This document shows, one piece after another, positions 1 to 13,235 of a DNA stretch of 64,000 nt. The notes beneath the pieces were generated by a model, which saw nothing but the letters and a program-made list of their open reading frames with translations, did no database searches and had not been told where the DNA came from. The position numbers and the translations under genes were made by a program. The stretch covers positions 6,996,375 to 7,060,374 of the forward strand of contig CM039502.1 of the NCBI GenBank assembly GCA_022432975.1, written 5' to 3'. Position 1 is the first letter of the stretch. The number at the start of each line of letters is the position of its first letter. This DNA is from Begonia masoniana. Lineage: Eukaryota > Streptophyta > Magnoliopsida > Cucurbitales > Begoniaceae.

Positions 1-183
1 TTTTTTTTTGTTTTTTTTTTTTTTTTTGTTTTTTTTTTTTTTTGTTTTTTTTTTTTTTGTTTTTTTTTTTTTTTTTGTTTTTTTTTTTTTGTTTTTTTTT
101 TTTTTTTTGTTTTTTTTTTTTTTGTTTTTTTTTTTTTTGTTTTTTTTTTTTTGTTTTTTTTTTTTTTGTTTTTTTTTTTTTTT

Positions 184-214
<31 letters not shown>

Positions 215-230
215 TTGTTTTTTTTTTTTT

Positions 231-261
<31 letters not shown>

Positions 262-441
262 TTTTTTTTTTTGTTTTTTTTTTTTTTTTTTTGTTTTTTT
301 TTTTTTTTTTTTTTTTTTGTTTTTTTTTTTTTTTTTTTTGTTTTTTTTTTTTTGTTTTTTTTTTTTTTGTTTTTTTTTTTTTTGTTTTTTTTTTTTTTTT
401 TGTTTTTTTTTTTTTTTGTTTTTTTTTTTTTTTGTTTTTTT
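1..441. repeat. T-rich simple repeat, (T)10-20 G units
   Basis: Runs of about 10 to 20 T are separated by single G residues, with no other base, from the first base of the window up to position 441. The repeat is therefore truncated by the window edge. Open frames in it (poly-Phe with Val, Leu or Cys) are products of base composition and are not genes. The regular single-G interruption suggests a minisatellite that grew by slippage rather than a retroposon tail. Ordinary mixed sequence starts at 442. Confidence 0.95.
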
Positions 442-550
442 CCTATCCATCCTCTCCTCCCTCTTCTAATCTATATTTTTATATTATAATTCAAACCCCT
501 ACTCGGTTTTTTCCATTGATGACCTACATAGTAACCTATGGTTTCAAGAA

Positions 551-1477
551 CTAATCTCTTTCGTCCGCTGTTCCTGTGATCTCCAATGTCTGATCATGAT
601 TCTCGCTTTGCTTTTTCATGGTGGTCGTTTTGTTATTGTGCATCCATACCTTTAGAACTTGTCTCTTTACTCCTACTTCTGCGCAGAACTTGTCTACTTC
701 TTCTTCGTTTTGCTTTTGCATTCTCCACCCCACTTTCTCTGCGAATTCCAGCATTCTATTCTTCTGTTCCTGAGTGAACTTGGTTCTGAACCTTTTCTTC
801 GAGAGTGAAAATGGTGGGTGTGGAACCCCTTCGGCGTTGGAATGGAAGACGTTTAAATCTTCGCTTGAGGATTCGTTTCCGCCGAATGCGACGTTCACGG
901 GCGCCACGATCGGAGCGGTAGGGCTTGAGTGGAAATTCAGGCCCATTGAGAATTTATGGTGGTGGGGAGACGGCAATGGCGGTGGAAGCTGGAGGTGATT
1001 GAGGACAATGGTTCTTCTCGAGGTCGGACTGATCAATTGCGTCTCGCCGTCCACTTCTTTTCGGTGAAAATTACGGTGGCAGTCGCAGGCGGCGCATTTC
1101 AAGGCTTCTAGGGTTCCGTCTTCGCCGTTCGGCATGAACTCTCCGCAGCCGTCGTAAATGTTCCCACCAATATTCATGGCATGGTTTTTTAGACATTCCC
1201 GGTATCTAGTAATTCCCGCCGGTGAGTTCCTCGGTTTAGATCTACCGGTTAACGAACCGAAATTCTCTTCCGGTGAAGCCACTCGATCCGGAACAACATC
1301 TCTTTGTTGGCCAAGCGATTCTTGACGAAGAAGATGAGGAAAATCAACGCCATTGTGTATAGCTTCAGATGATCGTCTTCTGTGAACCCCGGCGGAAGAT
1401 TCTCCGATGAGGTGGGAGAAATGTGGAAGATGAAGACCCACCTGGCATTCTTGTTTCTTTGTTGAACTCACCAACAT
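551..1477 (-). CDS. Zinc-finger homeodomain (ZF-HD) transcription factor
   Basis: A 308-residue intronless frame, as is usual in this plant family. Residues about 91-142 form the ZF-HD dimerisation zinc finger (YRECLKNHA ... DGCGEFMP ... CAACDCHRNFHRKE), which mediates homo- and heterodimers. Residues about 227-284 form the divergent homeodomain (KKRFRTKFT ... QVLKVWMHNN). A proline/histidine-rich linker carries an ESSSEDLNV motif that resembles the Arabidopsis ZHD5/HB33 subgroup. The protein should bind ATTA-type promoter sites in the nucleus. The start at 1477 is the first ATG of the open frame; about 90 residues precede the zinc finger and I do not recognise them. A shorter upstream ATG frame overlaps the start (ACAATGGATG) in a different phase and could act as a small uORF. 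A very long GA tract lies 168 bp upstream. Family assignment is certain; exact orthology is inferred. Confidence 0.93.
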   Translation of the reverse strand: MLVSSTKKQECQVGLHLPHFSHLIGESSAGVHRRRSSEAIHNGVDFPHLLRQESLGQQRDVVPDRVASPEENFGSLTGRSKPRNSPAGITRYRECLKNHAMNIGGNIYDGCGEFMPNGEDGTLEALKCAACDCHRNFHRKEVDGETQLISPTSRRTIVLNHLQLPPPLPSPHHHKFSMGLNFHSSPTAPIVAPVNVAFGGNESSSEDLNVFHSNAEGVPHPPFSLSKKRFRTKFTQEQKNRMLEFAEKVGWRMQKQNEEEVDKFCAEVGVKRQVLKVWMHNNKTTTMKKQSENHDQTLEITGTADERD

Positions 1478-1641
1478 CCATTGTACAGAAAAAAATTAAG
1501 CTTAAAAAAGCAAACCCAGTTTGGATAAATGGATTATCGTATTGGGTAACGAAGATCTCTCAGATCCTGGAACTTTTTCGTTTAAAAACGAAACATCTAC
1601 ATACCTCGTAGAAGTAGCTTAATTAATTAGCCACTTCTAAG

Positions 1642-4311
<2,670 letters not shown>

Positions 4312-4402
4312 TTGTGGAGGCTAATTTTGTAATAGACTCGAAACGCTCTACTTGGCTCTTAAATAAAGCATGATTTGAAAAGGTCAATCTAATTTTATAC
4401 TA

Positions 4403-4878
4403 GGGAAAAGTTCAATTTAACCCTAACGTATGGGGTCAGTGGTCATTTGGTCTATAACGTTTATTTTTGACTTAATCATACCCTATCATATACACCGTTT
4501 GCAATTCAAACCCTCTCGTTAAATTTTTTGTTAAATTTGACACGTACTCTACTAAAACCTCAAAATACATTCCTTTCCAGAAGGGATCGCGAGCGAGAGT
4601 CACTGCATTGACGAAGAGAGAGAGGAGAACGCGACCAGGCAACGAAAATTAGGGTTCATAACCCTTCAGACAAATTTAACTCTTACTTTATGGATTTCGG
4701 GAGGAAATGAAGGTATTTTAAGGTTTTAGCAGCGCACGTGCAGAGCACGTGTCAAATTTATCGAGAGAGTTTGAATTGCAAACAGTGTATACGATAGAGT
4801 CTGATTGGGTAAAAAATAAACGTTATGGACCAAATGACCACTAACCTCATACGTTGGTGGCTAAATTGAACTTTTTCC
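4403..4878. mobile_element. Mutator-type MITE with long TIRs and 9-bp TSD
   Basis: The left end begins GGGAAAAGTTCAATTTAACC and the reverse complement of the right end begins GGAAAAAGTTCAATTTAGCC. The similarity continues for about 150 bp on each side, including a shared GTGGTCATTTGGTC block and a GTTTGCAATTCAAAC block. The identical 9-bp sequence TTTATACTA flanks the element at 4394-4402 and 4879-4887. Long TIRs plus a 9-bp TSD are the hallmark of Mutator-like elements. The 476-bp element has no transposase, so it is non-autonomous. About 170 bp of the centre is unique. Confidence 0.9.
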
Positions 4879-4887
4879 TTTATACTA

Positions 4888-5296
4888 TATTGTTATACTA
4901 TGAGGTGCAGTGTACATGTCTTTTATTCATTAATCGAGTAATTATAATAAACATAATAGACTACTCAAACTAATTGCATTTTAGAATTTCGTCATTTTCT
5001 TTGAATCACAAATAATATTCTTGGCTAGGGTTCCTCTACCGGGGTGGTTCGGGTATGAGTCAAGGCCTAAGATCAGGCCCAAGGCATAGTAGAGGTGTTA
5101 AAAAGGAATCGAAAATGTGACGATGTCAGACTGGTTGTGATAGATTGGAAGTGATGTTACTTTTAAACGTGGTAGTTCTTTGACTGAAATAAACTCAACA
5201 ACTAGAAATTGATGAACAAGTTGTTTATCCAAATTTACACATTTTTACGCCAACTATGTGTATGCATGAACATTTGTTTGTAGGAAAACTTGATAT
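4888..5296. other. Intergenic spacer
   Basis: AT-rich sequence between the MITE and the 3' end of the acyl-AMP ligase gene. No gene, RNA or repeat is recognised; it probably holds the 3'-UTR of the minus-strand ligase gene. Confidence 0.4.
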
Positions 5297-7234
5297 TTAG
5301 AGAAGAGAGAGCAAGGTTGAACGAGGTGGGGCTGCCATAAGCGTCGTGACAGCTTCTTCTTTCACATCTTTATATCCTCTTCTTCCCTCTTCTCCGTCAG
5401 TCTCGTCCATCCTCGTCCTGCATTTCCAGGAAAAAACGCCATTGTTGCTTTCAAGCCTCATAAGCAAGCTCATTTTACCTTCCATCAGCTTATTCATGGC
5501 GGCCCATCTCTGTATTTTCCCTGAAGTAGTTTTAGGAATACTCCCACTTTCAACCAGAACCACCCTTCCAATTCTAACATTAGTTTCCTTTAACACATTT
5601 TTGTCAATTTCTTCACAAACTCGTCTTAAATCTTCAATTCTTCTCTCGTTTCTCTTCAATACCTCTGCAACCAGAATCACCATTCCTGAGATTTCAAAAG
5701 CAGCAAGGCAACCTCCTCTCAGAAATTGAGGGCAGCTGTTATAACCTGCTGTCTCGATGAAATGAGGGTGGATTTCTTTACTCCCATGGAGTTTTATAAT
5801 ATCAGAGCATCGACCAGTGACGTAGAGGTATCTCTCCGCTCCTCTGATGATCCCTCTGTCTCCGGTTTGGACAAATCTGCGGCTTACCTGGTTGTTCAGT
5901 CGGCCATGGAAGACCTCTCGAGTTAAAGATGGATGGCCAAGATAACCAGAGGCATTGCTAGGAGAAGAAACCCAAATTTCTCCTTCTTTCCCGTCATCAA
6001 CTGGTTCGTGAGTTTCCTCATTTACTACAACAATTTCCAGGTCATCTTCTTCCCCTTCTTCGTCGGAGGAAGACAGCTTCGCAATCGGAAAGAGTTTGTT
6101 ATGAGTAGGAAAATCGAGGCTTCTGGTTTTGCTTCTCCATGAGGTAGAAACAAACGTACAATTCTCAGCCAAGCCGTAAGACGGAGAAATAGAAGAAGGG
6201 TTCAACCCAAAGGGTTCAAAAACCTTGACAAACTCATCAATGGCGGATTTGTAAATCGGCTCGTTAACTACAATCAAATTCTTCAAACTCCAGAGACTAA
6301 TAGGCGAAGTTCCTTCACTAACACCGCCTCGCTTGACCACCAGAGGCAGAGCAAACAATGGAACAGGAGTGCAAGTGGCCCTAAAGCTCGAAACTAGCTC
6401 GAGCCACATCCTTGGCCGACGAACAAAATCTGTGGGTGAGGCTAAAACGCAGGTTGCACCAGAGACAATGGTCAGCAAAAGAAACATTAAGCCACAATCG
6501 TGGTACTGAGGTAGCCATGAGACGATCGAGCTGTTTGGATGAAGATCATAAGCCTTTCTCGCCATTCTTACATTATGAGCAGCTGATCCAGCTGAAACAA
6601 GAACTGGTTTTGGAATTCCAGTCGCTCCTGAAGTGTACTGAATCAAATAAGACTCATCTGGCTTGCACCCACTGTAGGAAGAAGGAGAATCACGCTTCGG
6701 CTTTGCTTTTGCGTCTTTGAGACTCTCAGCGGCAATCCATCGAACACTTTGTAAGCTTTCGGATAGCTTTGGATTGTTTGAAGAAAGTGACACGTATTTC
6801 TCAACGCTCTCGATGTAATCGCGAGAAGCTAAGGCTGCTTTCGGCTTCGTCTGAGCAATAGCTCGAACGAGTTGGTGATAATTTTCTCGGGAAAATGAAG
6901 AATCGGGTGGGAAAATCGGTACGCTTAAAAACCCGGCTCGCTGACAAGAAAAAAGAATCTCAACAAAGGCCAGACCGGGCGAGCAAAGTATGACAACCGT
7001 ATCCCCTCTCCGGAGCAAACGGAGCAACTCGCCTGAAATGAGCTGAACCGAGTCATTGAGTCGAGAATATGTCAGAATGGAGGAAGAACCACCCCCGGGT
7101 CGACCAGCTGAGCTGTCGTCAACCCATACGAAGGCGGGTTTAGACCGGAACGCCGGGAGGTTGGCCCATACGGGAAGGTAGAGGTCGACGACGGGTTGGT
7201 CGGGAAAGGAAGGATCATAATTCTCAAAATCCAT
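5297..7234 (-). CDS. Fatty-acyl-AMP ligase-like adenylate-forming enzyme
   Basis: A 645-residue single-exon member of the AMP-binding (ANL) superfamily, which activates a carboxylic acid with ATP to an acyl-adenylate. Core motifs in order: P-loop YTSGATGIPKP at 200-210, YHDCGLM at 244-250, SYGLAEN at 352-358 (A5), QTGDR at 456-460 (A7), GRCSDIIKLHG at 474-484 (A8), and the A10 motif IPKTTSGKIQRW at 566-577 with the catalytic lysine at about 573. The N-terminal style (LTYSRLNDSVQLISGEL ... PPDSSFSRENY) matches fatty-acyl-AMP ligases of the bacterial FadD26/FAAL type more than acyl-CoA synthetases. No acyl-carrier or reductase domain follows, so an acceptor would have to act in trans. No signal peptide or membrane helix is evident. 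The natural substrate cannot be told from sequence. Confidence 0.85.
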   Translation of the reverse strand: MDFENYDPSFPDQPVVDLYLPVWANLPAFRSKPAFVWVDDSSAGRPGGGSSSILTYSRLNDSVQLISGELLRLLRRGDTVVILCSPGLAFVEILFSCQRAGFLSVPIFPPDSSFSRENYHQLVRAIAQTKPKAALASRDYIESVEKYVSLSSNNPKLSESLQSVRWIAAESLKDAKAKPKRDSPSSYSGCKPDESYLIQYTSGATGIPKPVLVSAGSAAHNVRMARKAYDLHPNSSIVSWLPQYHDCGLMFLLLTIVSGATCVLASPTDFVRRPRMWLELVSSFRATCTPVPLFALPLVVKRGGVSEGTSPISLWSLKNLIVVNEPIYKSAIDEFVKVFEPFGLNPSSISPSYGLAENCTFVSTSWRSKTRSLDFPTHNKLFPIAKLSSSDEEGEEDDLEIVVVNEETHEPVDDGKEGEIWVSSPSNASGYLGHPSLTREVFHGRLNNQVSRRFVQTGDRGIIRGAERYLYVTGRCSDIIKLHGSKEIHPHFIETAGYNSCPQFLRGGCLAAFEISGMVILVAEVLKRNERRIEDLRRVCEEIDKNVLKETNVRIGRVVLVESGSIPKTTSGKIQRWAAMNKLMEGKMSLLMRLESNNGVFSWKCRTRMDETDGEEGRRGYKDVKEEAVTTLMAAPPRSTLLSLL

Positions 7235-7302
7235 GAGAGAGTCTTAATTAAGGTGTTTTGTTGTAATTAAGGATACTAATTGCCGCATGGATTGCGTGTG
7301 TT

Positions 7303-7309
7303 TTTTATA
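7303..7309 (-). promoter_or_regulatory. Probable TATA box of the acyl-AMP ligase gene
   Basis: TATAAAA on the minus strand, about 70 bp upstream of the ATG at 7234. Position and sequence fit a plant core promoter with a short 5'-UTR. Confidence 0.5.
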
Positions 7310-7743
7310 GGAAGTGGGATTAGGAACAGGATTAGAGTAATTAAGCTGTAATGTTTGGTGTTATCCTCGCAGAATAAACAGATATTCCAGCAGCATATCC
7401 CTCCTTCCTCCAAAGCTTTATTTTTTAATAATATACTTATTGATTGAATATTCACAATTTTGTCCTTTTTATTTACATTTTTACGTGTTGCTTGATCGAG
7501 TCAAAAATATAATCGTATGATCTTACATATTCCAACAGCATATTCCACTTTCAAACTAAGTTTACTCTCTTTTTATGTATTTCTTTTTTTAACTCACATA
7601 TGGATTCTACTTGGATATTCTCACACCCATTTTATACAAATTCTTCTTTTTTATTTTCTGTGTGATTGGTAGGGCGTTATTCGGTTCAGTTTCACATATG
7701 GATTCTTTTTGTGTATTGTTCCACCGAGGCTCTTTAACTTGAG
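7310..7743. other. Upstream region of the ligase gene
   Basis: AT-rich promoter-type DNA between the ligase gene and the TRIM element. No gene or structured RNA is recognised. Confidence 0.4.
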
Positions 7744-7748
7744 TCAAA

Positions 7749-8164
7749 TGTTATCCCACATCGACAGAGAGAAGACTAAAAATCTTGTATATAATAGAAG
7801 AGAATTCAATCAAGACCTATCACGCTAGTCGTACGGACGGATGTTGTCCTACATCGACAGAGAGAAGGTTAAAGATTCAGTATATAATAGGAGGAGGTTC
7901 TCTCAATCTTTGAGCTAACTTTTGGAATGCGTTATACCCTCTCACTTTCTATTATGGTATCATAGCTAAATGCGTACGATTTGAAAACCGATTAAACACG
8001 CTAGACGTGAAGGAAAAAAAAAAATCATATCATGCTAGACGTGTGAGCGGGTGTTGTCCCACATCGACAGAGATAAGACTAAAGATCCAGTACATAATAG
8101 GAGTAAATTCTCTCAATCCTTAAACTAGCTTTTGGAGTAAGTTCTACTCTCTCACTTTCTATCA
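7749..8164. mobile_element. TRIM retroelement with three LTR copies
   Basis: Three copies of an LTR beginning TGTT(A/G)TCC(C/T)ACATCGACAG start at 7749, 7842 and 8052. The second (7842-7954) and third (8052-8164) are both 113 bp; the first is cut short near 7812. Directly after copy 2 lies TGGTATCATAGC, one base from the initiator-Met tRNA primer-binding site. Similar spacer ends (CA(C/T)GCTAG(T/A)CGT) precede copies 2 and 3. The whole unit is flanked by TCAAA at 7744-7748 and 8165-8169, a 5-bp TSD. There is no coding capacity. The LTR-spacer-LTR-spacer-LTR layout suggests unequal recombination within a terminal-repeat retrotransposon in miniature. Confidence 0.82.
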
Positions 8165-8169
8165 TCAAA

Positions 8170-9597
8170 TTGCCTGATTATAAAATTGTGTACGCCATGA
8201 GCAAATTTCAACCGAAAATTAAAACGGAATGGCGACTTTGTTAAAATATCATAAATTAACAGTTAACTTGTTAACAGTTCAAGAGTCAATTAATTACTAG
8301 GAAAACTTGTTCGACCATGAACAGCCCAGTTCAATATGAGACTAAGTCCAGCCCTTAGTTCTATTATTAATTGTTGAATAATTGTATTGTATTGGCAGAG
8401 ATTTTAGTCATGTGTTACGCAATTATGTTGTCTAGCCTTAACTTTTTATATTTTTCTATTTTGCTTCATCTTACAGAATAAAATATCAACGCACGTGATA
8501 AATGTAAATAATAAAAATAAAAATACTATTGTTAAAATTATTAAATTTAAAGCTAATGTTTAAAATATTTAGAGAATCTTTGTTCATATTAGGACACCAA
8601 ATTAACAATAATCTTAACTTAACTTTTTAAATTGACGTAGTTAATATTTTATTTTAATTAATTTTAATAATTATATCAATCAATAAACGTCATATCAAAA
8701 AGTATAAATTAGAGTGTAAATTTAGATGATCAAACCAACGTTACTGAAAAATTAACTACGATAATAATTGTAATATTAACTAAGAGGTATAATACAACTA
8801 AAATTCAATTGTACCTAAGATATAATCACGTCCATGCACAAAAATTAATATGATTTTTAATATTTGAAGAAGAGTTCCAAACGAAAAAGATCACGAATAA
8901 ATAAATTGCATCATATTATTTAGTCATTTTCAAGAAGATTGAATTTCAATCAAGAAGGATTGCTTATTGGACCACGTGACTAATGACTATCAGGTATGAG
9001 GTATGACCAAGTTTAACTAAAAGTTGTACAATAATGCCAATCCACCAACCATTAAACCATGAAAATCAAACCAAAATAATCACCCCATCATAAATAATAT
9101 TCCCAAGTATCATATTTATTTGCTTGGCGTTTAGCTCGTTTTTCATATTTGATATATCAAACTATTTTCTTATACAAGAACGGAAAAAATGGATGGATCA
9201 TAGAGTGACTCCGACCGGGAAGGAAGAAAGAGTAGAGGTCAAGTAAACTTGATATTGTTATTATTCGAGTATGACTTGACACATATTTGGACGGGGCAGT
9301 CTTAGCGTGAGAGGAGTGAACTCGCGAGTTTATCGACTCTAATTACGAGATAATCTCGAGTTATAAAAATGAAAAAAATAATTGAGGAGAAGAAGAAATA
9401 GGAAGGAGTTTTGGAGGATAGTGATAATTGAGAGGGGGAGATGTTCTTGAATGATTTGGGTTTAATAAATGAAGAGAGTTCTTGTGGCGATGGACGATGA
9501 CGTGTCACACCTCTTGACAAGGGCCAAGGGGGGTTGCATGGATTTTTATGTGCGACTTGAAAGCGACGAGGATGATGGCCAGTTGGACTCGGAATGG

Positions 9598-9600
<3 letters not shown>
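8170..9600. other. AT-rich intergenic region
   Basis: No convincing gene, RNA or repeat. It separates the TRIM element from the leader of the sugar transporter gene and presumably holds the distal promoter of that gene. Short open frames near 9302-9600 lack protein-like character. Confidence 0.4.
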
Positions 9601-9638
<38 letters not shown>

Positions 9639-9668
9639 TATTACCCACTTGCCTTCTCTCTCTACACT

Positions 9669-9704
<36 letters not shown>

Positions 9705-9803
9705 TTTCAAAGAACGCGAAGAGTAGGGGAGGACTTCTGGTTTGTTCTCTTTCTTTTCTTCTACGACCTTCCCTTCCTTTTCGTCCTCTCTCTCTCTCTC
9801 TCT
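9601..9803 (+). repeat. CT microsatellite tracts in the transporter 5' leader
   Basis: Three CT tracts at 9601-9634, 9672-9701 and 9785-9803 lie within 300 bp upstream of the transporter start codon. CT-rich stretches of this type are common in plant 5'-UTRs. They also create the Arg-Glu-rich minus-strand frames in this area, which are not genes. Confidence 0.85.
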
Positions 9804-9891
9804 GTGGCACTTGAACAAACAGGTTGGGTGCCATCCTGTCTTTCTACGGTTGAAGAAGGTCTGAGCTTGGGGGAGGTGCGAGGCGGCCGAG

Positions 9892-12800
9892 ATGAGTTTC
9901 AGGGAGGACAGCGATGATGGGAGGGATATCAGGAAGCCGTTTTTGCATACTGGAAGCTGGTACCGAATGGGTTCTAGGCAATCCAGTCTGATGGGCTCCT
10001 CCCAGGCTATTCGGGAAAGTTCCATCTCTGTCGTTGCTTGCGTTTTGATCGTCGCCTTGGGTCCTATCCAATTCGGTTTCACCGTATTAAATTAATTCCC
10101 CTCTTTTCCTTTATCTAATTTTCTACTGGATTTGGCTTTGTATATCTTAATAGTTGACTAAGGATTCATTTTTCCTTTCGCAGGCTGGTTATTCGTCTCC
10201 AACTCAATCTGGAATCACCGAGGATCTTGGACTTACAGTCTCCGAGGTGAGAACTTCAATTGCATTTTCATTTATAGTGGATTTGTTTCTCGGATTTTAG
10301 TTTAATTGGACTTAATTATATGTGGCTCAGTATTCGTTGTTCGGTTCTCTATCCAATGTGGGCGCCATGGTTGGGGCAATTACAAGCGGTCAAATGGCTG
10401 AGTATGTTGGGAGAAAAGGGGTACAGATTGTCTTATTAGTTCATTCTTTAATAGTGTATTATGTGTTGAATTGAATGACTTGATCTTGCACTCCTGTCAT
10501 AATTTGCAGGCGCTAATGATTGCTTCCATTCCCAACATCATTGGTTGGCTTGCCATTTCATTTGCTAAAGTAAGCTTTTGCAATTATCGATTTCTGTCAT
10601 AATTTAATATACTCTCTCATGTTATATTTATGCTAATTTTGTGAGCTTTTGTGTAGGATACTTCTTTCCTCTACATGGGGAGAGTACTTGAAGGGTTTGG
10701 AGTGGGAATCATTTCGTATACGGTGTTGATTTTGAGCTTCATCCTTCTGTTACAGATTTTCTAGGAAGCTTTACTAACTTAATAGTTTGTGTATTTGCTG
10801 TCTGTATGCAGGTGCCCATATATATTGCTGAAATAGCACCACAAAATTTGAGAGGGAGTCTGACTTCAGTTAATCAGGTTGGCGTTGTGTAGTAATTGAC
10901 ACTCTTAATTGTTCTCACTATATTTTCTTTGACTTACTAGAATAGTTTTTCCTCCTTTTTGTGTAGCTGTCAGTTACAATTGGCATCATGATTGCTTATC
11001 TGCTCGGTATTTTCATTCCTTGGAGAATACTCGCAGTTTTGGGTAATGTTCATGAAAGTTCTATCTTGTGCTCTCCTCTCTCCCTGGAAAATGTGATTAA
11101 AATTGTATTAGGGGCAGACTTTTGTTGCAAATGAAAACTTTTGAGTGGAAGTATATAGTATGCTGAAGTGGAATTTGAACTGATTGGAAATGTCTATACA
11201 TTTGCAGGAATTTTACCATGTGCTATACTGATACCTGGACTGTTTTTCATCCCAGAATCTCCTCGGTGGCTGGTAAGCATCTTTTTTTAAATGAATTATC
11301 TCAAGATGTGAAGGTATAGTTATTGTTTTGATTTCTCAATCCAGGCAAAAATGGGTATGACCGAAGAATTCGAAACATCCCTGCAAGTTCTTAGGGGTTT
11401 TGATACAGATATTTCTGTTGAAGTGAATGAGATAAAGGTAAAATGGGCTGGATTATCTGGTTTGGCTCTCTTGGTCCGTGAGATAAAGTAGCATACTTTT
11501 ATTTGTCTCACTCTCTGTGCTAACAATTGTGTCTGCTATGTATTTTGAAGAGGTCAGTAGCTACATCAAGCAGAAGAACCACCATTCGGTTTGCTGAACT
11601 CAAGCAGAGAAGATACTGGCTCCCTTTAATGGTATTGCATTTTTCTTTTTTGGATTGGTATTATTAACTACTTAAAATTTGTGGTTTCCATTATTCTTCA
11701 CAATGTGTTAATTTGCTGTTTTATACTCGTACTCTGTGACTCGTACTGTGCAGATTAGTATCGGACTACTTATTCTGCAGCAGCTCAGTGGAATAAATGG
11801 TGTTTTATACTACTCAAGTAACATTTTTGCTGCTGCTGGTAAGCAAATGGTAATTTTTCTTTATAAAAAGTGAAATGTTCTAGTAGAGCTGGAGGTGGCT
11901 GAACTGAAAAACATTTTTTAAAAATTTGCTGATTATCCATTATATGAAACTCGGTGTTCAAAGTAGAAGAGAGTTAAGAGCAGTCGGCAGTTGCTTTTAT
12001 GTTCTTCATTCCCGGGCTATGTTCTATATGCTGATTTTCTTTCAGTTTATTATACTCGGTGCTTCATTATCTGGTTCAGTAGAACATTATTGACATTGAC
12101 CCAAATAAATAATCAGTTTGTTTTTGGTTTATACTAATGGTTCTTACTAGCTGCCTTACGTTTTTAATAGGTGTAAAATCAAGTAATGCAGCTACATTTG
12201 GCCTTGGTGCGGTTCAGGTATTAGTCGGTTGTAATTGTTGGGTTCATTCGGCAACGTCGTATATGGCTTATATCCCTCCATCAGTGTGTGCTGACTTGAC
12301 GATTTATTTTAGGTTGCTGCGACCGGCGTTACAACCTGGTTGGTAGATAAAGCTGGTCGTCGAGTGCTCCTTATTGTGAGTGTGTTCTCTAGTTCCCTTC
12401 TAGTGGTATATTTTGAGAGCAAAAGTAAGATCATTGATCTCTATTGCAGATCTCTTCTTCTGGAATGACTGTTAGCCTCTTGATTGTGGCTGTATGTTTC
12501 TTCGTAAAGGTTCAGTAAATTAGTAGCTTTCTTTCAGCAGAATCAATAGATTTTTGGGTCTTCTTACCTTTCCTTTTTTAAAAGCTTTCCGCCGTTTAAT
12601 TTTGTGGCAGGATATTGTCTCCAAAGGCACCACTCTTTATAGCGTATTGGAAATTTTGTCAGTGGTTGGAGTTGTGGTATGTATCCATTGTGTAAAAACC
12701 ATAACTGTTGAACTCAATTTGGCTTAAAACAGTTGTAGTGGGTTTAACAGACTCTTTTGTCAGGCTATGGTTGCTACTTTCTCTTTGGGAATTGGAGCAA

Positions 12801-13235
12801 TTCCATGGGTTATAATGTCTGAGGTATGCAATTTTGTAAATGTTGTGTTAAGTGCATCTAATGGATATGATAAGTGAGTAGCAATTAGAATATTTGGGAT
12901 GATGCAGATTCTTCCAATCAATGTAAAGGGTCTTGCGGGAAGCATATCAACGCTTTGCAATTGGTTTTTCGCATGGGTTATCACGATGACTGCAAACATT
13001 CTTCTGAGTTGGAGTATTGCAGGTCCATTTGGCTCTATCTTTTGTTTTCTCTCTCCCCTTCTTTGTTTATAAATAGAAATTACATAGTTCAAAACTGATG
13101 TTGGTATCTCTAAACTGGGCAGGAACCTTCACGTTCTACATGGTTGTGGCAGCCATCACAGTAGCTTTTGTTGTCATTTTTGTTCCCGAGACGAAAGGAA
13201 GAACTTTGGAAGAAATTCAGTTCTCATTCAGATGA
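9892..13235 (+). CDS. ERDL6: Vacuolar monosaccharide transporter, ERD6-like 6 type
   Basis: Major-facilitator sugar carrier, 486 residues in 18 exons with GT-AG borders: 9892-10083, 10184-10246, 10331-10420, 10510-10569, 10657-10722, 10812-10877, 10967-11042, 11208-11272, 11345-11437, 11551-11631, 11754-11838, 12171-12217, 12313-12375, 12450-12509, 12611-12676, 12764-12823, 12908-13022 and 13123-13235. The frame stays open across every junction. The start [20 protein letters not shown] and the blocks [33 protein letters not shown] and [10 protein letters not shown] match the family; about 12 membrane helices are expected. The N-terminus matches Arabidopsis ERDL6 (At1g75220), a tonoplast proton-coupled glucose exporter; an LL/dileucine-type vacuolar signal was not checked. 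Exon phases are conserved-looking and no lesion is seen. Confidence 0.93.

Noticed and set aside
9546..10082. 178-residue minus-strand frame opposite the transporter first exon
   Set aside because: It is antisense to a well-supported exon and to CT repeats, giving an Arg-Glu-rich artefact.
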